Shown piece after piece: positions 20,348 through 32,150 of a stretch of 64,000 nt of DNA. The position numbers and the translations under genes are program-made. The first letter of the stretch is position 1, and the number at the start of each line of letters is the position of its first letter. The stretch comes from Cyanodermella asteris (lineage: Eukaryota > Ascomycota > Lecanoromycetes > Ostropales > Stictidaceae). The stretch lies in contig UYJD01000008.1 in NCBI GenBank assembly GCA_900618795.1, forward strand, positions 405,942 through 469,941, in the 5' to 3' direction. The notes under the pieces are model-generated. The model searched no databases. It was given only the letters and a program-made list of their open reading frames with translations, and was not told where the DNA came from.

Positions 20348-22300
20348 ATGACCGCCTTCCTCCACATTTGCGTAGATGGAGTCAATTCTGTGTGCCTGGT
20401 TGCTGCTTTGACGGGAATTCTCTGCCACTACTTGCTTTTTTCACAAGGTGAATGGCATCTTCAAGCCACGGCTTTGTTATTACTGTACCTTCTCAGCCAA
20501 GGGGCGATCGCTTTATACTTCAATATTGCTTGCAGCTACGGTATCCTGAAGGCACTCCAAGTCAGTGGAGTATTGGGCATGAGCTATCTTGCCGGCGTGA
20601 TGGTCAGCACATTTACGTACCGACTTGCCTTTCACAGGCTGAGGCGTTTCCCGGGCCCGAAACTAGCCGCCATGTCAAAACTATGGCACGCGGTGAAGGT
20701 GGTAGACGGCAAGGGCCATCTGCTACTTGATGACCTCCACAAAGTCTACGGCGATTTCGTTCGCACTGGTAAGTGCACAGGAAAGACCGAATAGCCATTA
20801 AAGTGACAAGTGATAGGCCCTACCGAGATTGCGATTTTTCATCCAGATATTCTCAGCGTCTTTGCCAACGGTCACAAAAATGGGCTGACAAAGCCCGCGT
20901 GGTATGATCTTTTGCGTGATCTCGGTGGCCTGAACCTCCACAGAGACAAGCGAAAGCATTCAGTAAGGCGCAGAATCTGGCTTCAAGCTCTTTCAAAACG
21001 GGCGACCCTCGATTATCGGCCAGCTTTGAAAACCTGTCTCGATGAGTTCTGTGATCTCATCCGTTCTAGCGCAGGAAACCCCGTCGACTTCAGTTTTTAT
21101 TGCGCCTGGTTTGGCTGGGATTTTATGGGCATGTTTTCATTCTCACAATCATTCGATATGATGAAGACGCGCGGCTGGGATACCTCAATCGAGCTTTTGC
21201 GGAGCGCTATGTATCTTCTCGCGCCATCGACACCGGTGCCCTGGGCATTCCAGCTGGCCATTGACATCCCGATTCTCCCAGAAGCACGTATCTTCCGTCA
21301 AATGCTCAAAATGGGGAAAACGAACATGGACAGGCGAATTGAGGTAAGCCGACGAATTCGAAGGGCCGGTATGAACGCTGCAGAGTTTCAAGCCGGCCGC
21401 GCGTTCCCATGGACGGACAGATTCTGATAAGTACACAGATTAAAGAGCCTCTTTCAGACATCTCAGAGCACCTTATCCAGTGGTCGAAAGATCGTGGCTC
21501 GCTGGAGCAGGATCTCGAAGCTTTACGAGGCGACGGAATTACTCTGATGATCGCTGGAAGGTTTACCACTCTCTGTCAGATGCTGCAGCATTCGTGGGCT
21601 TTTTGCTGATCATCGTCCAGCGACACTATGACAATTTCGTTGCAATTCATCTTTTACATCCTCGCACGAGATGGATACCACCTCACCAATTTGAGGGCAG
21701 AACTGGATCTGATTCCGGAGCCAATGGAGCCGGACAATTTAGCATTTCTGCCCTATCTCAACGGTCTGATCAATGAGATCATGCGTCTTTTCCCTGCGAT
21801 ACCGACGGCTGGCATTCGCGAGACGCCCGCCGAAGGCCTCACCGTCGCCGGTGTCTTCATCCCCGGTAACACAGTAATCTATGCACCTCGCTACACGATC
21901 GGACGGCTGGAAACGTGCTTCCCGCGACCACTCGAGATCATTCCGGAACGATGGAGTACTCGGCCAGACCTCGTGAAGAGAAGAAATTGCTTTTACCCGT
22001 TCGCAGCAGGTATGTAGACACCCACAGAAGTGCAAGCACCCCAGTGGCACGAGCGCAGGAATTTGACGTCAAAGCACAGGCATGTACTCCTGCGTTGGCA
22101 AGGACCTCGCGCTTGATGCTATCCGCTTAGTGGTGGCGAAGGTGGCCAGGGAGTTCGATTTGAGGCTTGTCAGCGCCGAGGATTTTGGAAGAATCGAGGA
22201 AGCTTATCGCGACAATCTCACAGCCGTGGCATCTGACTTGAACGTCATCCTGACGGAGAGGAAGGCTGGCGGACAAAGAGTAGCAAGTCTGGCCGCCTAG
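20348..22300 (+). CDS. cytochrome P450 monooxygenase
   Basis: Five exons: 20348-20768, 20817-21343, 21439-21560, 21621-22009 and 22080-22300, spliced length 1680 bases, 559 residues. The N-terminus has two or three membrane helices. Splicing restores all P450 landmarks: the FRRFPGPK-type proline hinge (here RFPGPKLAAMSK), the I-helix AGSDT (residues 355-359, split by intron 3), ExxR as EIMR (409-412), PERW, and the heme loop FAAGMYSCVG (F484 to G493, heme ligand C491), which is split by intron 4. Without splicing each of these is broken, so the exon model is well supported. The gene lies between the UbiA-family gene and the NRPS-like reductase and probably oxidises the same scaffold. Substrate and CYP family cannot be assigned by eye. 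Confidence 0.92.
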
Positions 22301-23169
22301 GTGGTCTGAAGTGCTGGCAATTTTGACTTTCAGTATTCGGACTGCGCCGCTCCAAGTGCGCCTCAGGTTTCAACTAGTAGAGCGCGCTAATTGTGATGGT
22401 GACTGGCTGGGACAGCGGGTAGGCCATTCGCGCCGATCTCATGCGCGGCTAACAAACGATCAACCACTAGCTCTTCCTCCTATGTCTTGCCGACTTAGCG
22501 TCTTACTTACGTACTTACAGTATCGCAGGGAGGTTTTTGGCGTACCTCTATCAATGGCTCGGCGTGACAATCTTGGTATTAGCTTCCGCATGTTGATCGA
22601 GCTCTTACGATTGGTGACTTGTCATCTCTCTTCGGTAAAGCGTCGACGCGTTAGGTCTGGTACGCTAATAACGCGATAGAGGTGCACAAAAAATATCCCT
22701 GCGACAGTACTTCACGTAAGCACTCCGCCACCTCTTGGGCACCCGCCCGACGTTCTGCCCGGGTCGGGATTGGCTTGTCTATGCAGCTCAGCTTTGGGCA
22801 GGGGGCACGCATTGATTCCTACTGCTCAGTGCTGCGCCGCGCAGCAAATGTGCCGGCTCGAAACGCTTCCCCCTGTCGAAGGAGGCCACCTGAAGGCGGG
22901 GTAGAGATAATCCCTTGAGTATGTTTCGAACAGGACTTGCGCCTCGAAAAAAACACTGGAGTTCGAAGTGGGAGTATAGGAACTTTCGTTACCGAAATCT
23001 ACGCGTGTATAGGCACGAAATTGAACCGGACGAAATCACGATTCGTGTATAAATTCGAGCCTGTTGATCCGCTCTTCTTTCGATCGATAGCTCGTCGAAC
23101 CAGTGTCCTGCCTATTGACCTTCGATAGATTATCAGAAGAAATCATATTAGACAAAGAATTTCGCATCC
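22301..23169. promoter_or_regulatory. upstream region of the NRPS-like reductase gene
   Basis: About 870 bases between two genes read in the same direction. It holds the P450 3' region and a TATA-like box at 23048. No further gene is supported. Confidence 0.4.
23048..23054 (+). promoter_or_regulatory. TATA-like box before the NRPS-like reductase
   Basis: TATAAAT, 116 bases upstream of the ATG at 23170. Position and sequence fit a core promoter; no transcript start is known. Confidence 0.45.
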
Positions 23170-26100
23170 ATGGATATTCCCTTCCTACAGAACAAAAGGC
23201 GCGTACTCGTGCAACTCGCCGAGGATATAGCCCTGGACACGCCACACAGAGTGTACGCTATCGTGCCCAGGTCGAACGACTTGGAGGACGGCTTCGACGA
23301 GATTACCTTTCGGCAGGCGATCAACGCCATCAACTACATCGGTCGGTGGATTCAATCCGTGTTTGGCGCCAAGCCGGCTCATGACTTCGAGTCCCTGACC
23401 TATTTCGGGGTGTCCGACTTGCGGTATACGTTGTTCACTTTGGCCTGCATAAAATGCGGATACAAGGTGAGTGGCCTCTAATCAACTGAGTGGGCAGAAT
23501 GTCACATGCGCGAGTTTTGACGATCCGTTTCCTAGATTCTTTTGCCCTCGCCTCGCAACAGTGTGCCTGTGAACGTCTCGTTAATGCAGCAAGTCGGTTC
23601 CAACAAGGTTCTGTATGCCGCAGAGCTGGAACAGCTGGTCGAGTCCCTGAATTCGGCATTATCCAACCTAAAGACTGTTCGAATACCCTCATTCAAGGAA
23701 ATTCTAACGGGGGATGCCACGCCGATTCCATATCAACCGCGCTTTGAGGAGGCTCTCGATCATCCGGTCGTCGTGTTACACTCATCTGGGTCAACAGGTC
23801 CTCCCAAGCCCATAACTTTCACCAATGGCAGCATTGCGACGCTTGGTGCGGACTGGGATTTCAAGACGCCAGAGAGCCGCAGGATTGTTGGTCTTCCTCT
23901 CTTTGTATCGGAAGGTCGAGAATGTCGTTACTTCGGCCCGATGCCACCGTTCCATCTAGGTGGGCTTTACTACCAGACAGTGGCTCCAATATACTCGCTG
24001 GCCGTGCCCGTTTATCAGCCAGCTGCAAGGTTGCCCAATTCGGAGCTCGTGCTGGAAATACTTCGTCACCAAAATGTGCAGGCGGTCGTCCTTCCACCAT
24101 CGCTCATTGAGGGCCTCTTGCACGTGCCCGGTGGAATGGAATGTCTCAAAAAACTCGATTGGGTCATGTTTTCAGGTGGACCGCTGTCTCAATCCGCCGG
24201 CGATAAAATTAGGGAGTTCACCACTCTGATACCATACTACGGCAGCACCGAATTACTGGCAATCAGGCAGGTAACACCTGAGCCAGATCACTGGTCGTTC
24301 CATGAGTTTCACCCTGATGATCACTTCCGTATGGATCGCTTCGATGACGACGTGTACGAATTAGTTGCTCTCCCCGACCCTCAAGCCGGTCCGGGTAATC
24401 CTGGTTCTGCTGCATTCGTGCACAGCCTCCCAGGAGCACAAATCTACCATACAAAGGATCTGTTCAAAAAGCACCCGCATCGAGACTTGTGGCAGTTCTT
24501 CGGCCGCAGGGATGATATCATTGTTCTATCTTCTGGTGAGAAGATCAATCCTGGTCCATTCGAGAAAGAGCTGAAGAGTGACGCGGTCATTGCAGATGCT
24601 TTGATGGTTGGCTCGAACCGCACGAGGCCTGCGTTGCTGATCGAGCCCAAAGCCGAACATCGTGCTTCAGATGACCTCGAAGAACGTGTTTGGGCTGCTG
24701 TCGGGCAAGTCAACGCAGCAGTATCTGGCCCGAGTCGTGTCTCTCGCGAGCTAATTATGATTACGGATCCTCATCGGCCTTTCACTCGGACAGGGAAGGG
24801 ATCAGTCGTCCGTAAGACTACAATTGCCACCTACGAATCAGAGATCGGGACTTTGTACAGCAAGGCGGAGGCTGGACCGAAGAATCATAGCAGATTTGAT
24901 GGAGAAAAATGCACTCGCGCGGAAATTTATGACATTGTTCGATCAGCCGTCGCGCATGTCATGCTAAATGGCCCACCACACGACTCGTCCAATCTCTATC
25001 TGCTCGGTCTGGATTCGCTGTCGACGGTGGATACTGTGTCACGAATCGCCTACCAGATTGGCAAAAGGTCCTGGCTTGTACCAAACATTCTTTACACTAA
25101 TCCCAGCATCGAGAAGCTTGCTGCTGCGATCTTCGCTCGTGTAAAAGACGTAAGCGTGGATGATACCATCAGCCGTGCAGCCCGACTGCAGGACACCCGT
25201 GCTCAGATTATGTCAGGCTTCGTATCTGCAAGCCAAGGGCGCTCGCAAGATCACACGACGTGCACACAACTGAACGCCGAGCGGACACCACTGCTTACGA
25301 TCGCGGTCACTGGAACAACGGGCAACCTAGGCGCTGCGCTAGTTGAAACACTGATTGCTTCGCGGAGCGTCAAGGAAGTGATATGCCTCAACCGATCCGG
25401 TCAAGCCCAGATGCGGTGGAGCGAACGGCGGGGCTCAACACGCTCTGTACCTTCGCAAGGGTCTCAGGAAGTCCCATTGATATTTCTCACGGTCAACTTT
25501 ACGCAATCCCGCTTAGGACTTTCGGGAGCTGAGCTCAGCCGGGTTCAAAATTGCGACATCTTCATTCACAACGCTTGGCGAGTCGATTTTAACCTAGACT
25601 TGTCTTCTTTTGAAGATAGTCTGATAGGATTACGCAACATCCTGGCAATCTTTGCCGAGCTTCAATCACCGCCTAAGCTAATATACATATCCTCGATCAG
25701 TTCGGTTTCTTCGATGACCGACGTGCCCGAGGAGGTGGTGGACAATGCAGCGGCTTGTGCTCCGACAGGATATAGCGAATCCAAATTTGTGGCGGAACGA
25801 ATGCTCGACCAAGCCGCGACAGAGGCACCAAGGATCAACGCAACGGTGTTACGCATCGGTCAAGTTGCCGGCTCACGCGCTCCTAGTGGACCCCGCTGGC
25901 CAGAGACTGAAGCATTCCCCGGCATAATGCAGACGTCTCGGTCCTTGGCTATGATCCCGAGCGATTTACCAGCCGTCGATTGGATTCCTATTGACGAGGT
26001 TACCAGTTGCATTCTCGAGCTCGCAATCGCAAGCCAAGCAGAAGGAGAGGTGTCCTATTACAATGTCTCCAATCCGAATCGTACGAAATGGACAAGTCTA

Positions 26101-26376
26101 ATGGAACCCATGAAGGACTTCTGCGGGCCGAAGGCGAAGGTCGTAAGCATGCGTAAGTGGGCCGATGCGCTGGCGCAATTCGACTGCGCCGACAAGCAGC
26201 GTTTGGCCGACATGCCGGCGCTGAAAGTGTTAAACTTCATCAATGACCTAGCTGCTGACAGGCGTAAGGGGGCTCGGCAGATCAGAACATCTCGAGCCAC
26301 TGCGCACAGCGCGAGCTTCGCAGCGTTGAAGCCGATAGATAACGCGTTCATTGGACAGTGGCTTGTCCACCTTTGA
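23170..26376 (+). CDS. NRPS-like carboxylic acid reductase (A-T-R)
   Basis: Two exons, 23170-23466 and 23536-26376, 69-base intron; 1045 residues. Domains in order: adenylation (about 20-530) with HSSGSTGPPKP (from residue 181), the YYGSTELL block and the FGRRDDIIVLSSGEKINP block; a thiolation domain with the phosphopantetheine site GLDSL, Ser593; and a thioester reductase domain from about 690 with TGTTGNLGAA for NAD(P)H binding and the catalytic YSESK (Tyr845, Lys849). No condensation domain is present. This is the fungal aryl/alkyl acid reductase layout: an acid is activated as an adenylate, loaded on the T domain and released as aldehyde. The intron junction makes the family phrase GYKILLPSPRNS continuous. 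In the ilicicolin and ascofuranone pathways an enzyme of this type works with a UbiA prenyltransferase, so its placement here is informative. The substrate is not predictable by eye. Confidence 0.93.
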
Positions 26377-27039
26377 ATTCGATGCAGCAAACCCTTGCTC
26401 TTGGAGTGTAGCATTATTTTCTCTTGTCTTGGGTTCTCCAGGAGTGACAATCAAATTGATGTCCTGAAGTAGGTCGTGCCGAAGCTGTACGGTGGTCTTT
26501 CGATCGTATCATTGTCTGTTCTCGGGTGCTAAATCCTTTCCGTCAGCCTTGCCCGCTACATACGGGATCTGACATTATTACCCTCGGCACCTAATGCATC
26601 GGAACGGACAAAACCCAGCGTGCACGTTCAAACCCATGTCAGCTTTTGAATCTTGTATGTAACATCCGGCGGCTAGCGGACATAAAGGCCAATCACCTTC
26701 AAAGCTTCGACGGTGGCTACCAGGCAGGAGCTGTGCCGTCGATGAATGGGGCTGTGCATGCAGTATGATGGTGTGCTCGTGTATTGGTGTGTTTGGTGCG
26801 GTCTGCTAGTCTGCATCTGCGTCGATCTTTGCCTATTTTCATTGGCTTCCGATGTTCAGTCAGGCCGGCGTTAATCCCCTCCTTTAGCGATCGGCCGTGA
26901 AGTAGAAAGACTGGAGCCACTCTCTGACTCCGATATAATGGCGCAGGTCGCTATAAACAGAGCTCAAATGCAGCGAGATACTGGACACTCTTCTGGCGCA
27001 GACTGACCCCTCCCATAGTTCCCTTCAAGCCGAGCGAAT
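26377..27039. promoter_or_regulatory. upstream region of the Fung_rhodopsin gene
   Basis: 663 bases containing the 3' region of the reductase gene and a TATA-like box at 26952. No further gene is supported. Confidence 0.4.
26952..26957 (+). promoter_or_regulatory. TATA-like box before the Fung_rhodopsin gene
   Basis: TATAAA, 88 bases upstream of the ATG at 27040, a normal distance for a core promoter in filamentous fungi. Confidence 0.45.
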
Positions 27040-28388
27040 ATGGGAACGACATATGATTTCAGCACTGTACACACATCGATTTGGGCCATCGCTATCATCA
27101 CGTGGTCACTTGTCACCGTCCTCGTCTTCGTCCGATGTGTTTGCCGATTTAGCCAAAAGCAGTCAAGCTTAGTGGATTGTAAGTTAGAGCTCCGACAACC
27201 CGCCAAAATGCTCTTCCGATTGTCTAGCAAGCTATGCGGAAGGTCACTAATACTTTTTCGTGTTCCAGATGTTGTTTTTTCGGCATGGGTATACCTCCCT
27301 CGAATGAAATGAAGGCGAGAGGCCTACTAACGAAACACAAAGATCGTTGGCATAGTCTACAGCGGAATGGTTGCCAAGCAGAGTAATCTCCAGTTTACTA
27401 ATGAGCCATCCACAGATGTGATCTTTGTTCTCAAGGTATGGTAAATTACTTGTATCTTCCTGTTTGTTGATAGTAACGATGCTAACAGCGTTGGACGCTA
27501 GTTAAACTTTGCGATAGACATTGTATACTGTTTGATCATTATTCTTGCAAAGATCGCTCTTGCATTACAGCTCATCACATTCTTTGCGCCAACGAAGACC
27601 TCCATGGTAGCTCGACTTTGCTACGGGTTCATTGGTTTCCACACGTCGCTGTACATTGCCATTGTACTGTCGATCGTTTTTGCCTGCATACCGCCCAGCA
27701 GAGCCTGGAACCCACAAGGCCCCGGATTCTGTGCGGTCAACCTAATCAAAGTCGAAGTTGCCAGTGGCTTTTTCAACATTTTCGTTGACTTCTTTCTGCT
27801 TGCCATACCTCTATTTGTGATCTCTCGGTTGCACTTGAAAACCGCGCGCAAATTCGGTCTGGCGGCAATATTTACGATAGGCATCTTGTGAGTTCCCTCA
27901 GTATTTTTGCTTTCCTGATTATTCCTCGGAGCTGACAATCGCGTCTCCGCAGAGGGTGTGTGTCAAGTATCGTCCGCACAGCATACGATGTTCAGTTAGT
28001 TCATGCAAGCTCGGCAGAGGCGACCTACATTCTGGGCAAAGGCGCCATCTGGACATTGATCGAAGTCGACGCTATAATGATCTGTATTTGTGGGCCTTTT
28101 CTTCCGCAATTTTTTACCATCACCAGTCGAGCTGTGACTTCAACGGGCTCGGCGCACAACAGCCGCAGCTTCCATATGAAGGCATATAACAGTCGCAACC
28201 AGTCGGAGCGCACTCGCAAGTCTATTCGCCGAACTGGGAACGAGCTGCTTGGCCGGAGGCGCTCATGGCATGAGCTGCCAAATGAGCACGGTAACTTCAC
28301 AAATATAGCCAGCGCCGAGGCCGGCCAGAATGCGGCTCCAGCTGGATCAATCAACAAGGTGGTCACGATCGATGTTACCAGATCTTGA
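27040..28388 (+). CDS. seven-helix Fung_rhodopsin (PTH11-like) membrane protein
   Basis: Five exons: 27040-27178, 27269-27288, 27343-27435, 27502-27887 and 27953-28388, spliced to 1074 bases and 357 residues; exon 2 is only 20 bases. Spliced, the protein shows the family order: N-terminal helix with FVRCVCRF, DYVVFSAW, a YSGMVAK loop, the LAKIALALQLITFF helix, FACIPPSRAWNP with CAVN (the conserved Cys pair), IFVDFFLLAIPLFVISRLHL, ACVSSIVRTAY, and a soluble C-terminal tail of about 100 residues rich in Ser, Arg and Asn. Proteins of this family are expanded in Pezizomycotina; PTH11 of Magnaporthe is a surface-sensing receptor, but most members have unknown ligands. The gene follows the reductase and may be a cluster-linked sensor, or simply a neighbour. 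Confidence 0.85.
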
Positions 28389-29162
28389 AACTATCGGGAC
28401 ATGGATGTATTTTGTAACGTTAGGAATTGGGTATGCAAATTGTGCTATCAGTTCTCTGTGTCTGCAATAGTGTCATGCGGATCAGTTCATTCCATTCGTA
28501 GTTTCACCAACTCAGAAAAAAACGAACGAAGCACGAGAACAATTACCTTTTATCAACATGCGTTTCGCTTGTGACACATCCCCAGCGACAGTCTTGAGAG
28601 TAACCGGCCACGATGACTTTTGGCTTGGGCTTCGGGGTGCAATTACCTGCTTGGGAAACCGGTCGTGTTCGAAAGGTCCTGTCCGACTGGGAGCGGCTAT
28701 GATACTGAGAGGAACACAGGCTTGCGATGTCGATCAATGCGACCCCGCTCGACATTATTTGCCCCTTTGATCGCAAGGCGCAGTGGAAAGCACACTATAG
28801 CGCCGCAGAGGTACATAAATGGAGCATGCATGCTTACTAGGCTGGTCCACCGCGGAGAGGCAGGTATCCGGGATCGTTTGTGCCGTGAAGTATACGGTTG
28901 ACACAGCTGCTGCACTCGAGTTGTGGTGAGCGATTTTCTGCAGCAGACTCTGGGACGAGTGAAACTGCAAGTAATGCATTTTTTTTTGGCTTCGACCCAA
29001 GCGTAAAATTCGCTCCGGCGAAGGCTTTGGCTTGTGCTCACCTACAGAACGAAAGGGAGCTAAGAGGCAAATTTGGAGGCAACAGAATGGCATTGATTCC
29101 AAGCTTTCAGCTAACAGCTTGATCTACGCAGATCGCTTTCCGCCTGTGCCGTTTCTATAGAA
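28389..29162. other. convergent 3' region, no supported gene
   Basis: 774 bases between the Fung_rhodopsin gene and the convergent lipase-like gene. Short open frames on both strands lack recognisable motifs. Confidence 0.45.
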
Positions 29163-30524
29163 TCAGGGTACCTGATAGAACTGGTCTTGAAGAGAAAGAT
29201 ACCAGTTCACTTCCTTGGACGTTGCATTTAGTGGACGTGCCGCGGATTCCTCGGCCGGCAGCCTACTCTCCCATGTCGGGCGGGCGCAGAAACGGTCAGC
29301 GATCCAGTCCATCCACACGCTCTGCGAACCGGTGATGGTCGGGTTATGGTCGAGGCCGGGAAAAAGCACCAAGCGGACGTCGCCATCGGGATGTTTGTTC
29401 TTCGTGTCTTCCACGGCCTCAACGGTGACGTTTTCGTTGACCAACTGGTCGCCAGTCCCTTGCAGCACGAGCAGCGGGCCAGCAAACGGACGACTGCCGT
29501 TGGATACGAGCTCACTGTACCTGACAATGTCTGCATCCTCGGTCCAGGTAGATTCGAAGATCTGAGCTCCAGAATAGATCGCAAGGACTGTCTGCGTATT
29601 TCCCCCCACAGCGTTGACTGTGTTGACGCGCTCTCTGCCAGCAGGTGTAAGGAGATTTGCGACACTGGAGTTGGGGTAGAAGTTGATAATGCTTGTGATC
29701 ATCGCCGCGCCAATATACGACCGTACTGGTTCCGGATTTTTGATGAAGTTGGTGACTGGCGAGATGGCGACAGCGCCCAGATATCCGGGTATGGGTTGCT
29801 CAACCTGTCGTTGAGCCACGGCCCATGCAGCACCACCGCCTTCCGAGTGGCCAATGACAACAAACTTTTCTCCTAGCTGGGAGAATGCAGATCGGGCTGC
29901 TTGAAAAGAGTAGATGGCGTCGTTGGCCTGCGCTGGCGCAGCGCAGTATTCATGAACGATCTGCTTGCCATCAACCGTCTGCGAGACTCCCATACCCGCG
30001 TAGTCGGGACCGACGACAGTGTAGCCCTGCATTGCCAGCGCGTACGGCCCAAGATAGTTGTGCCATAAATTGATGTAGTGGGAAGGTGCACTGTTGGCCG
30101 TGATGCCGGACGTGCCGTGCGTCCAGATGACGACCTGGTTTTTGCCATTTTCCAGCTTGCGCGCGCTATAGGGCCAGAGTACAAAGGCCGACGCAGGTAC
30201 CAAGGAGCCATCCAGCGTCTTCGTCTGATAGATGAAGCGGGAGAGCGAGAGCGAGGGTGGCAAAGCCCAGAGGCTGGCATTGCTCTGCTCCTCTGTCCGC
30301 AGCAGGGTGCCCGGGGCTGCGTCTCTTGAGCTGCTTGGAGCCTGGTAGAAAGGGTCTTCGTGCACCGATCCACCCACCCACTGCGAGGCATCGAAGGCCA
30401 GCGCTTGTTGGATAATCTCCGGGAGCTGTGTGGCTACACTGCTCATGTTCGTTGCTGCGGTCTGAGCCATAACTGGTAACAGATTCAGGAGCAGAACTGC
30501 ATGGAAGGGAGTTTGAGTCCACAT
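29163..30524 (-). CDS. secreted lipase-like alpha/beta hydrolase
   Basis: Single exon, 453 residues. A cleavable signal peptide is evident (about residues 1-20: hydrophobic AVLLLNLLPVMAQ with an AQT-type cleavage zone). The alpha/beta hydrolase core has an oxyanion-side HGTSG, the nucleophile elbow GHSEGG, and later GTGDQLV (acid) and GLDHNP (His), matching the Ser-Asp-His triad of the fungal secretory lipase family typified by Candida LIP enzymes. Asn-X-Ser/Thr sites are present (for example NMSS, NASL, NSSV, NVT), consistent with secretion and glycosylation. The Cys residues near VHEYCAAP and DRFCARP could form a disulfide. Substrate preference (triacylglycerol or other ester) is not decidable. 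It is convergent with the Fung_rhodopsin gene and closes the accessory block. Confidence 0.87.
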   Translation of the reverse strand: MWTQTPFHAVLLLNLLPVMAQTAATNMSSVATQLPEIIQQALAFDASQWVGGSVHEDPFYQAPSSSRDAAPGTLLRTEEQSNASLWALPPSLSLSRFIYQTKTLDGSLVPASAFVLWPYSARKLENGKNQVVIWTHGTSGITANSAPSHYINLWHNYLGPYALAMQGYTVVGPDYAGMGVSQTVDGKQIVHEYCAAPAQANDAIYSFQAARSAFSQLGEKFVVIGHSEGGGAAWAVAQRQVEQPIPGYLGAVAISPVTNFIKNPEPVRSYIGAAMITSIINFYPNSSVANLLTPAGRERVNTVNAVGGNTQTVLAIYSGAQIFESTWTEDADIVRYSELVSNGSRPFAGPLLVLQGTGDQLVNENVTVEAVEDTKNKHPDGDVRLVLFPGLDHNPTITGSQSVWMDWIADRFCARPTWESRLPAEESAARPLNATSKEVNWYLSLQDQFYQVP

Positions 30525-32150
30525 GAGGAACGTCAGAAAATGGGAGTGGAGGGAGTATAAAAAAACTGTGTTAATCGTTCTCCCCTCGTAGGCCGACTAT
30601 TGAGCTGAAATCAAGAGGCCAGGGAAGCGCAAACGGGGCCAAGTGCAGGTGTGCAGCTCGAATACGTGCTTATTATGCATATGTCCGAGCACGAAGGGCT
30701 GCCCCCTCGAGGCAAAGCCTGCAATTGTAACGCCATCTCGATCAGTAACATACGTAACATAAAATCTTCCGCGGTCGTGCACATGAAGATCGTAAGACAC
30801 CTTTCCTCCCTTAGCGTGATGGAATTCGCAGGGCTAGCTTGTGAGATGCGAGTCAAAACAGTATTGTATCTGAGTACTTACGCGGTGTATCTTTGTTGTG
30901 TTTCCATTCGCTATGGCTTCATCCTAGCTGGAGTGGTTCGTGTCCTCGTGTCCAGTCCCCTTGCTCCATGGCATCCACCCCCAGCCATCTGATGTGTGTG
31001 CTAGGATCTTTCTTGGCAGCCATGCAGCCGCCTGTGACTTTCCACATCTCCACGCCGCTTGCGCAGCCCAAGCGCCCAACGGCAAACGAGCTGTGTGCAA
31101 TGAGACAGATTCTACTTCTTTCGGTTGAGGTGGCCGCAACGAATGCCTAGTTTGCACAGAGCTGAAGCGGGCTGCGCACCGTAGATGGTGTGATCTCCGC
31201 AGGACTTGTGCCCCTGCTTCATGACGGTATCTTTTTCACAAACACAAGCCAATGATCAATACTCATCGTTACCATGGTGCCGCTGCGGACCCCGTTTTAT
31301 ACATTCGGCTTGTTACGATTTTAGCGCTGGAGTCTTTGATCATGTATGTACGCCGTCTGAGCGTCGGAGGCACAGTGATCAGCTGAGGACGTGCCGTGGT
31401 GGAGTTGGTAACCAGAGGCAGCTCCTTCCAGAAAGCACCTCTGAGATTGCCATATACAAGCTCTTGACACTTCGGCACTCATCACTTGTCTCTGTGGAGC
31501 AGATGGCTTGAACAGAATCCTTGTGACCAAGCTCAGTCGTAATAACTTGAAGTCAAATAGGGCTGATTCCCAGTGTCACACGCTGGTCAGAACTCGATAT
31601 TGATTTTATTGAGAATGACCCTTACATTCTCTGTCCACGCCGCCAATCTGAGTCCGAGGCTCTCGTTCATCCCGTGACTCTGCAGTCAAAAAATCGCTGC
31701 AAGAGAAGATCAAGACAATGAACCCCGAAAATGGCTGGCTCACAATATGACCGAATTGGAGCTCGAGAACGTCGATTCTCCAGCTCAAAATCGGGCGCGA
31801 GCCCAGGGACACTGATCTTGATTACTCTGCTGGCCGGGTTTGACATGTTGATGGCCTCCGACTACCTAACTACCTAGTCAACGTCTTGCTGGCGTCTGGA
31901 GCGGAGTTGTTCGCCGTCGTTCCCATGACTAAGCCGAGCAGTTCGTTAGGTCCCGCTTGAACCCGCTCATCAAGTCAGAGGCCCCCTCAGACAACTCGTG
32001 TTTCAATCCACCTAAACACGCAGACACTTTGCCTCTTCCGAAGCGCTGCACGATTAAGACACGCGACCAAGATTATCAGGGAATAATACCGAACAGAGCC
32101 TCTTTGACGCTGTAACCGCGCCCCATGAGCAGGCGGAATAGCCTGCCGCT
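30525..32150. other. 1.6-kb intergenic stretch before SEC1
   Basis: Upstream of both the lipase-like gene (-) and SEC1 (+). Several open frames up to about 110 codons exist, but none has a motif, a good splice partner or composition to defend. Marks the return to housekeeping genes. Confidence 0.45.

Noticed and set aside
30651-30992. 113-codon + frame between the lipase-like gene and SEC1
   Set aside because: A hydrophobic C-terminal stretch drew attention, but there is no family motif and no supporting promoter or splice signals.
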